This document shows positions 50,307 through 59,052 of a stretch of DNA of 64,000 nt, piece after piece. The notes under the pieces are model-generated. The model made no database searches. It worked only from the letters and a program-made list of their open reading frames with translations, and had not been told where the DNA came from. The first letter of the stretch is position 1, and every line of letters begins with the position of its first letter. The stretch is from Glycomyces albidus. GTDB lineage: Bacteria; Actinomycetota; Actinomycetes; Mycobacteriales; Micromonosporaceae. Made by a program: the position numbers and the translations under genes. The DNA is taken from positions 62,001-126,000 of the forward strand of contig NZ_WIAO01000010.1 in NCBI RefSeq assembly GCF_009451885.1. Direction: 5' to 3'.

Positions 50307-51797
50307 TCAGTTCACGAGGTCGGCGAACATCCCGCGGAACTCGGCGTCGGTGAACTCGGAGGCCATGCCCAGCATGTCGCCGGACCAGTACACGTAGACG
50401 GTGCTGTACGTGCCGTCCAGGTAGTCCGGGCACGGGTCGCCGATCTCGCGGGTGTACTCGGAGACGAGTTCGCCGGTGCGGAGCTCGTACGCCTTGATGG
50501 TGAACTTGTGGGCCCAGAAGACGGCCGTGAAGGAGCCGTCCCCGTAGCGGCAGGAGTCCTGGAAGCCGCCGACCTCGGCGTCGACGCACACGACGAGCTG
50601 GGTCTCGTCCGCGGTCGCCCCCAGCCAGGACTCGGGGAAGCCGCGGCCTTCGGCGGTCCAGCCGCCGACGAGGCGCATCGGGTGGGGCCCGGCGCCCTCG
50701 TACTCGGGGGCGCCCGGGTAGGCGACCGGATCGCCGCAGTACGCACCGGAGTCGAGGATGCCGTCGGCGGCTTCGCCGGCCAGTTCGTGACCGGGGTACG
50801 CGGCGAGGAACTCGCGGTAGAGGATCCCGGCGCCCGGGAGGTCCTCCGATTCGGTGCGGTCCTGCGCGCACTGGAGCATCCTGACCGGCACCTGGTCCGA
50901 GGCGGCCGCGACCGGCTCGGCGAGCGCCGGCTCGTCCCAGGTCCGGCCGGCCATCCAGTCGTCGACGGCGTAGCCGTTGCAGGCCGGGGCCTCGGCGAGG
51001 TCGGCCATGAACTCCTCGACGGCGGCCCTGACCGTCCCTGCCTGGTCCGGGTGCTCCTCGAGCGTCGACGTGAGCATCCCGAACGCCTCCTCGATAGTGG
51101 ACAGCTCGGGCTCGCCCGGGGTCATCGAGGCGTCGAGCAGGAACTCGGCGCGCTTGGCGCCGGCGCCGTCCCATTCGGCGCCGGGGTGGGCCATGTACTC
51201 GGCGACGGTGTCGGCGGCCTCGGTCGGCGGCTCGTCGAGCGCGGCGAGCAGGAGGGCGCAGGCTTCGCGTTCCTCCTCGCCGCGCAGGGTGATCGGCCCG
51301 AAGGCGACTCGGTGGACCGCGTCGAAGCGCTCGAGCACGGCGGTGGCGCGTTCGCAGTCGCCTGCGGCGTGGGCGGTCTCGGCGTCGCGGGAGATCCACC
51401 ACGCGTCGAACCGGAACCAGCCCAGGGTGAGCAGGACCAGGGAGGCGGCGGTGGCGGCGAAGAACCGCGGGCGCCGGGCCGGGTCGGGTTCGACGAGGTC
51501 GACCAGGGGCTCGGGGCGCGTGCGCCGGGTGAGCCACCAGGCGTGGACGATCATCGCCAGGCCCCAGGCCGGCAGCAGGAACCTCCAGAGTGGATTCTCG
51601 GTCTGGACGGCGGCGGACCACAGCAGGAACCCGGTTCCGGCGAGCGCGACGGCGGCCGCGATCGGGCGGCGCATGAGCATGTAGCCGATGCCGAGCATGG
51701 TCGCGTTCCCGGCGACGGCGGCGACCGGGTCGGTCGCGCGGCGGGACGGCGCCGGGGGCTTGGCCTCCGGTGCGGACGGGACGGGTCCGGGGTGCAT
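50307..51797 (-). CDS. Uncharacterised membrane protein, 496 residues
   Basis: I do not recognise the family. Four hydrophobic segments lie in the first 130 residues (for example ATMLGIGYMLMRRPIAAAVA then LAGTGFLLW, FLLPAWGLAMIVHAWWL and FFAATAASLVLLTLGWF). The remaining 360 residues form an acidic, Cys-poor helical region (130-370) and a beta-rich C-terminal region (370-496: QLVVCVDAEVGGFQDSC, VFWAHKFTIKAYELRTGELV). The layout suggests a helical repeat part ahead of a globular domain. ATG at 51797 has GAGGAG upstream. Confidence 0.65.
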   Translation of the reverse strand: MHPGPVPSAPEAKPPAPSRRATDPVAAVAGNATMLGIGYMLMRRPIAAAVALAGTGFLLWSAAVQTENPLWRFLLPAWGLAMIVHAWWLTRRTRPEPLVDLVEPDPARRPRFFAATAASLVLLTLGWFRFDAWWISRDAETAHAAGDCERATAVLERFDAVHRVAFGPITLRGEEEREACALLLAALDEPPTEAADTVAEYMAHPGAEWDGAGAKRAEFLLDASMTPGEPELSTIEEAFGMLTSTLEEHPDQAGTVRAAVEEFMADLAEAPACNGYAVDDWMAGRTWDEPALAEPVAAASDQVPVRMLQCAQDRTESEDLPGAGILYREFLAAYPGHELAGEAADGILDSGAYCGDPVAYPGAPEYEGAGPHPMRLVGGWTAEGRGFPESWLGATADETQLVVCVDAEVGGFQDSCRYGDGSFTAVFWAHKFTIKAYELRTGELVSEYTREIGDPCPDYLDGTYSTVYVYWSGDMLGMASEFTDAEFRGMFADLVN

Positions 51798-51913
51798 GGC
51801 GGCGCTCCTCGAGGTCGAGACCGTCCCAGTGGAGCACGGCCGGCGCGGGACCGGTCCCGGCGCGGCAGACTGGTGCCGTTCTCCTTGGCGGGGTGGGGAT
51901 CCGCGCGTGCAGG

Positions 51914-52007
51914 GCGGCCCGGAGCCGGGCGGCGGCGCACGGCGCTCCGGGCCGCGCTCGCGCCTCCGCAGGAGGTACGCCGCGCGGTCGCCGTACCTCC
52001 TGCGGAG
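51914..52007. other. Two strong inverted repeats in divergent gap
   Basis: GCGGCCCGGAGC (51914-51925) pairs perfectly with 51944-51955, and CTCCGCAGGAGGTACG (51964-51979) pairs perfectly with 51992-52007 across a 12-base loop. The left arm of the second contains AGGAGGT and the right arm its complement. They lie in the 366-bp gap between divergent genes, which otherwise shows no gene. Confidence 0.6.
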
Positions 52008-52163
52008 TAGCCCGATTGCCTCCCCGAGGCCGATACCCCGAGGCGAGGACGGCGGCAGACTGGCGCGCATGCAACGGCGAAACAGCGCACCGGCCAGTGG
52101 CCGCGACCCCGGCGGCCACCGCCCGCCTCGACTCCCGGCGTCCGGCGGCGGGGAGGGGTCGCG

Positions 52164-52586
52164 GTGAAGCGGTTCTTCATGGGATGGACGCGCTTCGTCG
52201 TCCTCCTCCTCGTGCTCCAGGTCGGGCTCGCCGGCTGGGGCGCCGTCTCGACCGGCGGCGACCGGACCATGCGCTTCATCGCCCACATCGGCAACGGCGG
52301 CATGCTCATGTTCTGGCTCATGCTGTCGGTGGTCTTCGCGCTGATCGCCCGGCCCGGGCTCAAGGCGGTCCTGCTCACGGTCCTCTCGCTCGTCATGGTC
52401 GTGATGCAGGGCGCGTTCGCGCACGCCTTCGGAAACGAGGGCACCGGCGGCGCCGTCGGCCTCGCCCTCCACGCCGCCAACGGCCTCGGCATCCTCACCG
52501 TGCAGGTGGTGGTGGCGCGCCTGGCGAAGCGGGCGGCCGACGAGAAGCGCGCCCTGCGGGCGGCGCGGACGGCGGTGACGGCATGA
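52164..52586 (+). CDS. DUF6220-like membrane protein 1
   Basis: A 140-residue four-helix membrane protein: MKRFFMGWTRFVVLLLVLQV at the N-terminus, MRFIAHIGNGGMLMFWLMLS, VLLTVLSLVMVVMQGAFAHAF and GLALHAANGLGILTVQVVVA. Conserved-looking His and Asn in HIGNG and HAANG suggest a shared fold with its neighbour. It resembles the DUF6220 group. The start GTG at 52164 follows GAGGGG. The stop overlaps the next gene's ATG as ATGA. Confidence 0.72.
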   Translation: MKRFFMGWTRFVVLLLVLQVGLAGWGAVSTGGDRTMRFIAHIGNGGMLMFWLMLSVVFALIARPGLKAVLLTVLSLVMVVMQGAFAHAFGNEGTGGAVGLALHAANGLGILTVQVVVARLAKRAADEKRALRAARTAVTA

Positions 52587-53020
52587 ACCCCGTCTTCGCG
52601 AGGCTCCTGCGCGTGTGGATGATGCTCCTGCTGGCGCTGCTGGTCGTCCAGTTCGCGCTCGCCGGGTTCGGCGTCGGGTACGGCGGCGGCATCGGCGACG
52701 GCTTCCGGATGCACTTCGTCAACGGCGACGTCATCCTGTTCGCCTATGCGGCGGCGGTCCTCCTCGCCCTCGCCGCGCGCACCGGGTCGACCGTCACGTG
52801 GCTGACCGCCCTGGGGACCTTCCTGGTGCTGCTCCAGCACGGCATGGGCCTGGCCAGCGTCCCGGGCACGTCCTGGGGCCAGTGGCTGTTCCTGGTGCAC
52901 GCCCTCAACGGCCTGGCGCTCATCTTCCTGACCCACCGGATCGGGAGGCTGGTCCGGGACCGGATCCGCGCGCACGCCGCGCCGCGGCGACCGGCCGAGC
53001 ACGCACCTCGGGCCGGCTGA
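52583..53020 (+). CDS. DUF6220-like membrane protein 2
   Basis: A 145-residue four-helix membrane protein, paralogous to the upstream one: VWMMLLLALLVVQFALAGFG, MHFVNGDVILFAYAAAVLLA, LTALGTFLVLLQHGMGLAS and FLVHALNGLALIFLTHRIG. The N-in-HxxNG motif recurs in both proteins (HFVNG, HALNG), consistent with duplication and divergence. The tail is basic and cytosolic. ATG at 52583 overlaps the preceding stop, so the two are made together. A function is unknown. Confidence 0.72.
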   Translation: MNPVFARLLRVWMMLLLALLVVQFALAGFGVGYGGGIGDGFRMHFVNGDVILFAYAAAVLLALAARTGSTVTWLTALGTFLVLLQHGMGLASVPGTSWGQWLFLVHALNGLALIFLTHRIGRLVRDRIRAHAAPRRPAEHAPRAG

Positions 53021-53193
53021 CGCCGCGGGCCGTCGGCGCGCTCGTCCAACCGATTCCAACGTTCCCTGTCCCCCGGCGCGCCGGTGCTGCTCTGATGGCG
53101 GTCGACCGCGGCGGCGCCCGGCCGCGATCGATGAGTCGCGCGCCCGGGCGTCGTCATGACAGGTGAGAGCAACGCAGCGCTGGGGGCGATGAG

Positions 53194-53835
53194 ATGAAAC
53201 TGACCACGATCACGCAGATCACCGTCGACGGAGTCATGCAGGCCAACGGCCATGCGACCGAGGAGGAGCTCGCGAGCGGCTTCACCCGCGACGGCTGGGC
53301 ACTCGGGGTCTGGGGCGACGACACGCTGGAGTACATCAACCGGCTCTGCGAGCGCGCCGACGCCTACCTGCTGGGCCGGAAGACCTACGAGATCTTCGCC
53401 CCCTACTGGGGCGACGAGGAGCGGGTCCGCGCCGCCGCCGAGAACCCGGGGAGCGACCGCATCACCACCGCGTTCAACTCCAAACCCAAGTACGTCGCGT
53501 CCAACACGCTGACCGACCCCGAGTGGGCCGGCACGACCGTCCTCTCCGGCGATCTCGGCGCGGCGATCCGCGAGTTGAAGACCGGCGAGGGCGAGCTCCA
53601 GGTGCACGGCAGCGGCGCCCTCGTCCGGTGGCTGCTCGCCAACGACCTGGTCGACGAGATCATCCTGTTCACCGTGCCGGTGATCCTCGGCCAGGGCACG
53701 CGCCTGTTCCCGGCCGACGGCCCGGACCTGGCCCTCGAAGTGCTGGCCTCGCGCACCGACGAGAAAGGCGTGACCACCCAGGTCTACCGCCCCGACGGCC
53801 GCCCGCGGTACTCCCCCAACCGGCCGACCGCGTAA
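53194..53835 (+). CDS. Dihydrofolate reductase-like (RibD C-terminal) protein
   Basis: A 213-residue protein of the RibD_C/DHFR-like family. It shows KLTTITQITVDGVMQANGHA, a central LLGRKTYEIFAPYW, ELQVHGSGALVRWLLANDLV and VPVILGQGTRLFP, all typical of the actinobacterial stand-alone group. The fold binds NADPH; most members have no assigned reaction and are not true folate enzymes. The start ATG at 53194 has weak GGCGATGAG upstream. It is isolated, with no riboflavin genes near. Confidence 0.85.
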   Translation: MKLTTITQITVDGVMQANGHATEEELASGFTRDGWALGVWGDDTLEYINRLCERADAYLLGRKTYEIFAPYWGDEERVRAAAENPGSDRITTAFNSKPKYVASNTLTDPEWAGTTVLSGDLGAAIRELKTGEGELQVHGSGALVRWLLANDLVDEIILFTVPVILGQGTRLFPADGPDLALEVLASRTDEKGVTTQVYRPDGRPRYSPNRPTA

Positions 53836-53918
53836 CGGAGAAGACGCGGCCCGGGCTCGGCTGTGCGGCGGCCTTGAGCTGTGCTGCGGCCTTGGGCGGC
53901 GCGCCGATCGCCCGCGGT

Positions 53919-56249
53919 TCAGTCCGCCGGTACCGCGATCGTCTCCACGTAGGTGGCGTCGCCTTCCGGCGGCATGGTGCGGAGCACCTCGCCGGTGGCG
54001 AGGTCCCAGATCTGGATCACCCCGTAGAAGCCGCCGCCGAAGACCAGGGGCCGGTCGGGGTCGCGGAAGTCGACGGCCATCGAGGACAGTTTGGACGCCT
54101 GGCCTTCGAGGCGGCCGAGCTCCGTCCCGGAGACCGGGTCCGAGATCAGGATCGCCGATCCGTCGCCGCCCGCGATCAGGGCGGCCTGCCCGCCGTATTG
54201 GATGAACGCGCCGGCTCGGACCGCGCCGTCGTGCGCGATCTCGCCGATCACCTCGTGGTCGTCGAGGCCCCAGACCAGGACGGACCCGGCCTCGTCGCCC
54301 GAGGCCACGACCGGGCGGCCGTCGAGTTCGCCGACGGCGAGCATGCGCAGGGGCGCGTCGTGTCCGGTGAACTCGCCGATCGGATCGGCGGAGAAGGCGT
54401 CCCAGACGCGGACCACGCCGTCGTTGCCGCCGGAGACCACCGCGAGCCGCTCCCCGATCCGGGCGAAGCGGACCACGCGGACGTCGTCGGACTGCCCGGT
54501 GAAGGTCGCCAGCTCCGATTCGTCGGTCAGGTCGAGGACTTTCGCGGTGTCGTCGTTGCTGCCGGTGGCGGCGAGGAGGTGCCCGTCCGCGCCCGCGGTC
54601 ACGTCGAGGTCGCCGATGAAGTCGTCGTGGACCGCCATGCTGACGGTCTCGGTGCCGTCGCGGATGTCGATCGCCCGCACCGTGCCGTCACCGCCGGAGG
54701 AGACCGCCAGCCGGGCGTCCCCGTCGGCGGCGATCACGGTCTCGAAGACGATCTCCTGGCCGCTGTCGTACTCGTCGCTCAGCGCGCCGGTCTCGAGGTC
54801 CCAGACGCGCAGGCGTCCGTCGGCACTCCCGGAGACGAACGTGGTGGCGAACGGGTCGACCGCCGCTGTCGTCGGGTCATCGGACTGGTCGACCGCCTGG
54901 CTCCCCGACGGTGTTTCGCCGCCGCCGTTCCCGTCGCGCCAAGGGGATTCGGGCCACCAGGCGACGGCTGCGGCGAGGCCCGCGACCAGGACCAGTGCCG
55001 CGGCGGCGGCGAGGAGCCGCCGCGAGCGCCGCTTTCGCTGCCGTCGCGGCTGCGGCGCCTGCCGTTCGATGAACGGCTTCGGCTGCTGCGGCGGCGACTG
55101 GGGCAGGACGACCTTCGGCAGGGCGACGGTGGCCGGTGCGGGCTCGTCCTCGTCGAGCGGCGGGACCGGTGCGGCCTGCGCGACGAGCAGGCTGCCTTCG
55201 GCCACCACGAGCTCGGGCTGCTCGAGCACGGTCGGATCGGTCCCCAGCTCCCGGTGGAGGAGGGTCGCGACCAGCGGCATCCGGGAGGCGCCGCCGACGA
55301 GGAAGAGCCCGGCGATCCGGTCGCGGCCGAGTCCTGCTTGGACGATCGACGCCCCGGTGAGGGCGACGGCCTGCTCCAGGAGCGGGGTGACGACCTGGTC
55401 GAGCTCGCCGCGGGTGAGATGGGTGGTGACGTCGAGCGGGGGCACCAGCACGTCGGCGCTGGTCTGCCGCGAGAGCTGCTCCTTGGCGGCGCGGACCTCG
55501 TCGAACAGGGCGAGGCGCTGGCGGCGGTCGGATTCGTGCTGCGGCCGGGCGAGGCGCTGCCAGGCCGGATCGCCGGCGAACTGGCGTCCCAAGTGGTCGA
55601 CCAGGGCGGCGTCGAGGTCGAGCCCGCCGATGTCGTCGCGGCCGGCCACGGCCAGGACTTCGAAGCCGCCGGCGGCCGGGGCGACGACGCTGACGTCGAA
55701 AGTGCCGGCGCCGAAGTCGGCGATGACGACGGCCGATCCGGGCATCACCCGGTTCCCGAGGATCTCGGTGAAGTACGCCGCGGCGGCCACCGGTTCGGCC
55801 GCGAGCAGCGGCTCGGGGAGCCCCGCCTCGGCGGCGGCGTCGGCGAGGCGGCGGCGCCGCAGCGGGCCCCACGTCGCGGGGACGGTCAGCCGCACCTGGT
55901 CGAGCGACCCCGCCACGCGGACGGCCTCCTCGCGGACGCGGGCCAGGACGGCGGCGAACAGCTCGACCACGCGGTACTCGCGGCTGCCGAGTTGGACGGT
56001 CTCGTCGTCGATGCGCCGCTTCGGGTTCGGCTCCAACCGGCCCGGCGACCGCACCCCGGCCCGGAGCGCGTCCCGGCCCGTCGCGAGCCCGCCGTCCTCA
56101 GTGGCGAAGACCGCCGAGGGCAGCAGCGGCGAGCCGTCGAACAGGAGCGGCCGCTCCCGGTCGGAGGGGCGGCGGAGGATGGCGACGGTGTGGGACGTTC
56201 CGAAGTCGACACCGAGTTCGATGGAACCGGGGCCACGGGGTGCGTACAT
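53919..56249 (-). CDS. Hsp70-like ATPase fused via TM helix to WD40 propeller
   Basis: A 776-residue fusion. Residues 10-360 are an Hsp70/actin-fold ATPase: phosphate-1 LGVDFGTSHTVAIL, phosphate-2 IADFGAGTFDVSVV and adenosine-binding LVGGASRMP, so nucleotide binding is plausible. The substrate-binding and lid domains of DnaK are absent. A membrane helix (about 411-432) after RRQRKRRSRR places the ATPase inside and the rest outside. Residues 467-776 are WD40-type repeats (SGSADGRLRVWDL, GGDGTVRAIDI, GGNDGVVRVWDA), probably a seven-blade propeller. ATG at 56249 is chosen because TACCGT lies six bases before it, a leaderless layout; upstream in-frame ATGs have poor support. Confidence 0.82.
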   Translation of the reverse strand: MYAPRGPGSIELGVDFGTSHTVAILRRPSDRERPLLFDGSPLLPSAVFATEDGGLATGRDALRAGVRSPGRLEPNPKRRIDDETVQLGSREYRVVELFAAVLARVREEAVRVAGSLDQVRLTVPATWGPLRRRRLADAAAEAGLPEPLLAAEPVAAAAYFTEILGNRVMPGSAVVIADFGAGTFDVSVVAPAAGGFEVLAVAGRDDIGGLDLDAALVDHLGRQFAGDPAWQRLARPQHESDRRQRLALFDEVRAAKEQLSRQTSADVLVPPLDVTTHLTRGELDQVVTPLLEQAVALTGASIVQAGLGRDRIAGLFLVGGASRMPLVATLLHRELGTDPTVLEQPELVVAEGSLLVAQAAPVPPLDEDEPAPATVALPKVVLPQSPPQQPKPFIERQAPQPRRQRKRRSRRLLAAAAALVLVAGLAAAVAWWPESPWRDGNGGGETPSGSQAVDQSDDPTTAAVDPFATTFVSGSADGRLRVWDLETGALSDEYDSGQEIVFETVIAADGDARLAVSSGGDGTVRAIDIRDGTETVSMAVHDDFIGDLDVTAGADGHLLAATGSNDDTAKVLDLTDESELATFTGQSDDVRVVRFARIGERLAVVSGGNDGVVRVWDAFSADPIGEFTGHDAPLRMLAVGELDGRPVVASGDEAGSVLVWGLDDHEVIGEIAHDGAVRAGAFIQYGGQAALIAGGDGSAILISDPVSGTELGRLEGQASKLSSMAVDFRDPDRPLVFGGGFYGVIQIWDLATGEVLRTMPPEGDATYVETIAVPAD

Positions 56250-56425
56250 GATCACACGGTAATCGAGCAGCACCATCGCGTCGTCTCCGCGCTCCGCCGA
56301 AGCCTCTCGGCGCCCGGCCCATGGCACGCCTGTCACTCTCCCGCGAGAACTCGGAGTCGCCCCTACGTTTTCAGGCCGGCCGCATCCGGGTGCCGGAAGC
56401 AGCCCTCGCCGCTCGACGGCTGCGG

Positions 56426-58462
56426 TCAGGCGGTTCGGGGAGCGGTCTCGATGAACTCGGCGTCGAACGCGCCGAGGGTGAAGCCGCCGTCGTAGCCGTC
56501 GCCGCTGAGCAGGCTCGTGGCCTTGCCGGACAGTTCGATCGGTTTCGGTTCACCGTCGAGGTTGACGTACAGCACGTGGTCCTCGTCGATCCGGCGCGCC
56601 ATCACACCGGCGGGCACGGCAGGGCCTCTGCGGAGGCCGAGCCGGTCGATCTCGTCGTCGAGCACCCTGCCTAGCACCTCGCGGCGCACGGGAAGTGCCA
56701 CATAGATCGCCTGTCCCGCACCGTATCCGTTCACCGTGACGATCGGGTAGTCCCGGTCGAGCCCGGCCGTGGTACCGAGGACCTCGGCGGTTCCGGGCTC
56801 GACGAGGTCGAACCGGGGCGCAGTCAGGGAGATCCGGTCGCCGCCGACGACGAGGTCGAGGCCGTGGTCCCCGGCGCGCCCGCGCGCGAGCTCGTTGAGG
56901 AACTGCGGTTCCTCATAGGACCCGACGCGGACGCCGAACACATCGGCCAGCCGGCCGGGCCTGGTCGAGTCGAACGCCTGGCCGTTCGCGTCGAGGGTCG
57001 CCGAGCAGGAGGTCATGATCGCGGTGCCGCCGCGCTCGACGAACGAGCGGATCTTCGCCGCCGCCTCCTCATCGAGCACGAGCACGCCCGGGACGATGAG
57101 GATCTTGTAATCGAGGTCGCTCCGCGACAAGTCGATGATGCGGGCGTCGAGATTGCGGTCGAGGACGGCCTCGAACGCGGTCCGCGCCTGCGCGTCGTGG
57201 CGTTCGGGCAGGGCCGCGGAGGCGATCTGGCTCGGGAAGTCGAGCGCCACCGCGATCTCGGCTTCGGGACGGTAGGGGAAGTGCGCCCCGATCTCGGCGA
57301 ACTCCTGGGCGATGCGGCGGTATTCGTCCAGCTTGCGGTTCGGCCGGCCGTCCCAGTCGACCATGCCCTGGAGGAACTGCTCTTCGCCGGCGTGCATGGT
57401 CTGCCACGTCCAGCCGCACACGAGCTGGTTGCCGAGCATGAGGGAGGCATAGGCGGACTTGCGGATCGAGCCGGGGGTGGCGGTCATGGTGGTGAACTCG
57501 GTGCACCAGAACGGGTTCGTGTTCTCGTACTGGATGCGGGCGATGCCGAACAGGGCGCCGCGCAGCCCGTCGTCGTCCAGGATCGAATTGCCGGGGTAGA
57601 AGCCGTTCCCGGCGCGGTTCAGCCGGCCGGTGTAGGCGATCGGGGCGTAGTCGAATTGCCGAAGCGGGCTGTAGTACCACATGTTCGTGGTGGTCAACGC
57701 GCCCGGCGCGTGCGTCTCGACCACACCGAGCAGCTCGGTCAGGTAGGCGTTCACTTCGCCGGAGACGAACCGGCGGAAGTCCAGGACCCGCTCAGGCGCG
57801 GCTCCCCCGTTCCCGGGCGCCGGAAGGCCGACGTCCTCGAAGTCGCCGATGCGGCGCGACCACCGCTGCCCGGCCCAGGCGGCGTTGAGGGCGTCGGGGG
57901 TGCCGTACTTCGCTTCGAGCCAGGCGATGAACCGCTCCCTGACCGTCTCGGAGTAGGAGATCGGGCCGTCGCCGGGCTCGTTGTCGATGCCGAACGCGGC
58001 CAGCGCGGGGTGTGCTGCGTAGCGGCGAACCAGGTGCTCGGCGAAGCGCTTGGCGTGGGCGCGGAAGTGCGGGTCGCCGACGTCGTCCATGTACCGGTGG
58101 TTGGCGTAGAGCCGGTTGCCGGCCGGGTCGGCCACGTCGATCGAGGGGTGCTTGCGGTGCAGCCACAGCGGCGCGGGCCGCACCGCGATGTCGAGGATCA
58201 CGCCGATGCCGTTGTCGTGCATCAGGTCCATGACCTCGTCGAACCACTCGAAGGTGAACTCGCCGTCGGCCGGTTCGAAGGTGTCCCAGGCGAGGTGGCC
58301 GAGGCGCACGACCGTGATCCCGGCTTCGCGCATCATGGCCGCGTCCCGGCGCCAGGTCGCGGGACCGGAGTCGTGGGGGTGGTAGTTGGCGCCGACGAGC
58401 AGCCCGCGTGCCTGCGTTCCCGGTGCCGGCGAGGCGCTGTCGTCGCGCGGTCGATCGTTCAC
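56426..58462 (-). CDS. GH42 beta-galactosidase
   Basis: A 678-residue cytosolic enzyme without a signal. The GH42 barrel (about 1-400) begins LLVGANYHPHDSG and has acid/base Glu in GIDNEPGD and nucleophile Glu in FWCTEFTTM. A trimerisation domain (about 405-600, LVVGGDRISLTAPRFDLVEP) and a C-terminal beta domain follow. It probably removes galactose from short galactosides taken up by the cell, consistent with the ABC permeases near by. GTG at 58462 follows GGGAG. The promoter has TTGACT, 17 bp, TAACGT with a LacI-like half operator overlapping the -10. Confidence 0.87.
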   Translation of the reverse strand: MNDRPRDDSASPAPGTQARGLLVGANYHPHDSGPATWRRDAAMMREAGITVVRLGHLAWDTFEPADGEFTFEWFDEVMDLMHDNGIGVILDIAVRPAPLWLHRKHPSIDVADPAGNRLYANHRYMDDVGDPHFRAHAKRFAEHLVRRYAAHPALAAFGIDNEPGDGPISYSETVRERFIAWLEAKYGTPDALNAAWAGQRWSRRIGDFEDVGLPAPGNGGAAPERVLDFRRFVSGEVNAYLTELLGVVETHAPGALTTTNMWYYSPLRQFDYAPIAYTGRLNRAGNGFYPGNSILDDDGLRGALFGIARIQYENTNPFWCTEFTTMTATPGSIRKSAYASLMLGNQLVCGWTWQTMHAGEEQFLQGMVDWDGRPNRKLDEYRRIAQEFAEIGAHFPYRPEAEIAVALDFPSQIASAALPERHDAQARTAFEAVLDRNLDARIIDLSRSDLDYKILIVPGVLVLDEEAAAKIRSFVERGGTAIMTSCSATLDANGQAFDSTRPGRLADVFGVRVGSYEEPQFLNELARGRAGDHGLDLVVGGDRISLTAPRFDLVEPGTAEVLGTTAGLDRDYPIVTVNGYGAGQAIYVALPVRREVLGRVLDDEIDRLGLRRGPAVPAGVMARRIDEDHVLYVNLDGEPKPIELSGKATSLLSGDGYDGGFTLGAFDAEFIETAPRTA

Positions 58463-59052
58463 GAGTGCTCCCTGGAGTGGTGGACGGGGTATGCCGAGGC
58501 AACGCAATTCGGTGAACCGCGGCACGCGGATCTGCGCCGCATGAGGGGCGCGCCTTGCTCGAGGAGCCCGGTTCGTCTCGGGATCCTAGAGCGAAAACGC
58601 CGATACGTTAATACAGGCACCTGACAAAGTCAACATCCGGCGGCTGAACCCCAGCCGATCGGCAACCGGACGCGCCACCAGCGAAATCCCGGAAAGAGTC
58701 ACGCCCGACCTGGACCGACTCTGGTCCGCTCAAGAATCGAAGCCCAGGGCAGACCTAGGCCATGCCTGATCAGAGACGCAGAAGAGAGATCGCGCGTTGC
58801 CCTCAAACTCGGCGTTACCTCCGGCCACCGACCGCGACTTAATACTTACAATTGACAATGTCGCCTGCGTGCGCTCTGCACCCTCACCGGGACGAGACTG
58901 CCACTCCACCTTCCATTGGTGGCAGCGACACCGTCACTTACACGGTCACGGTCACCCGGACCGGCACGACAGCGACCGGCCCCGCCGCCAAAGCGGTACC
59001 GAGGAGTTCTCCATCGTGGGACCGGTCTCCCCTTCCTCTCTACGATGGTCGG
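58463..59052. other. Divergent control region, GH42 and LacI genes
   Basis: This 590-bp gap holds the GH42 promoter (58605-58633), an AT-rich patch around 58840-58860 with TTGACA at 58852-58857, and the leaderless LacI start (TACGAT at 59041-59046). I see no gene in it. Confidence 0.5.
58605..58633 (-). promoter_or_regulatory. GH42 promoter with LacI-type half operator
   Basis: On the minus strand TTGACT (58628-58633) and TAACGT (58605-58610) are 17 bp apart. CGATACGT (58601-58608) overlaps the -10 and matches half of the perfect palindrome at 60123-60144. Confidence 0.55.
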
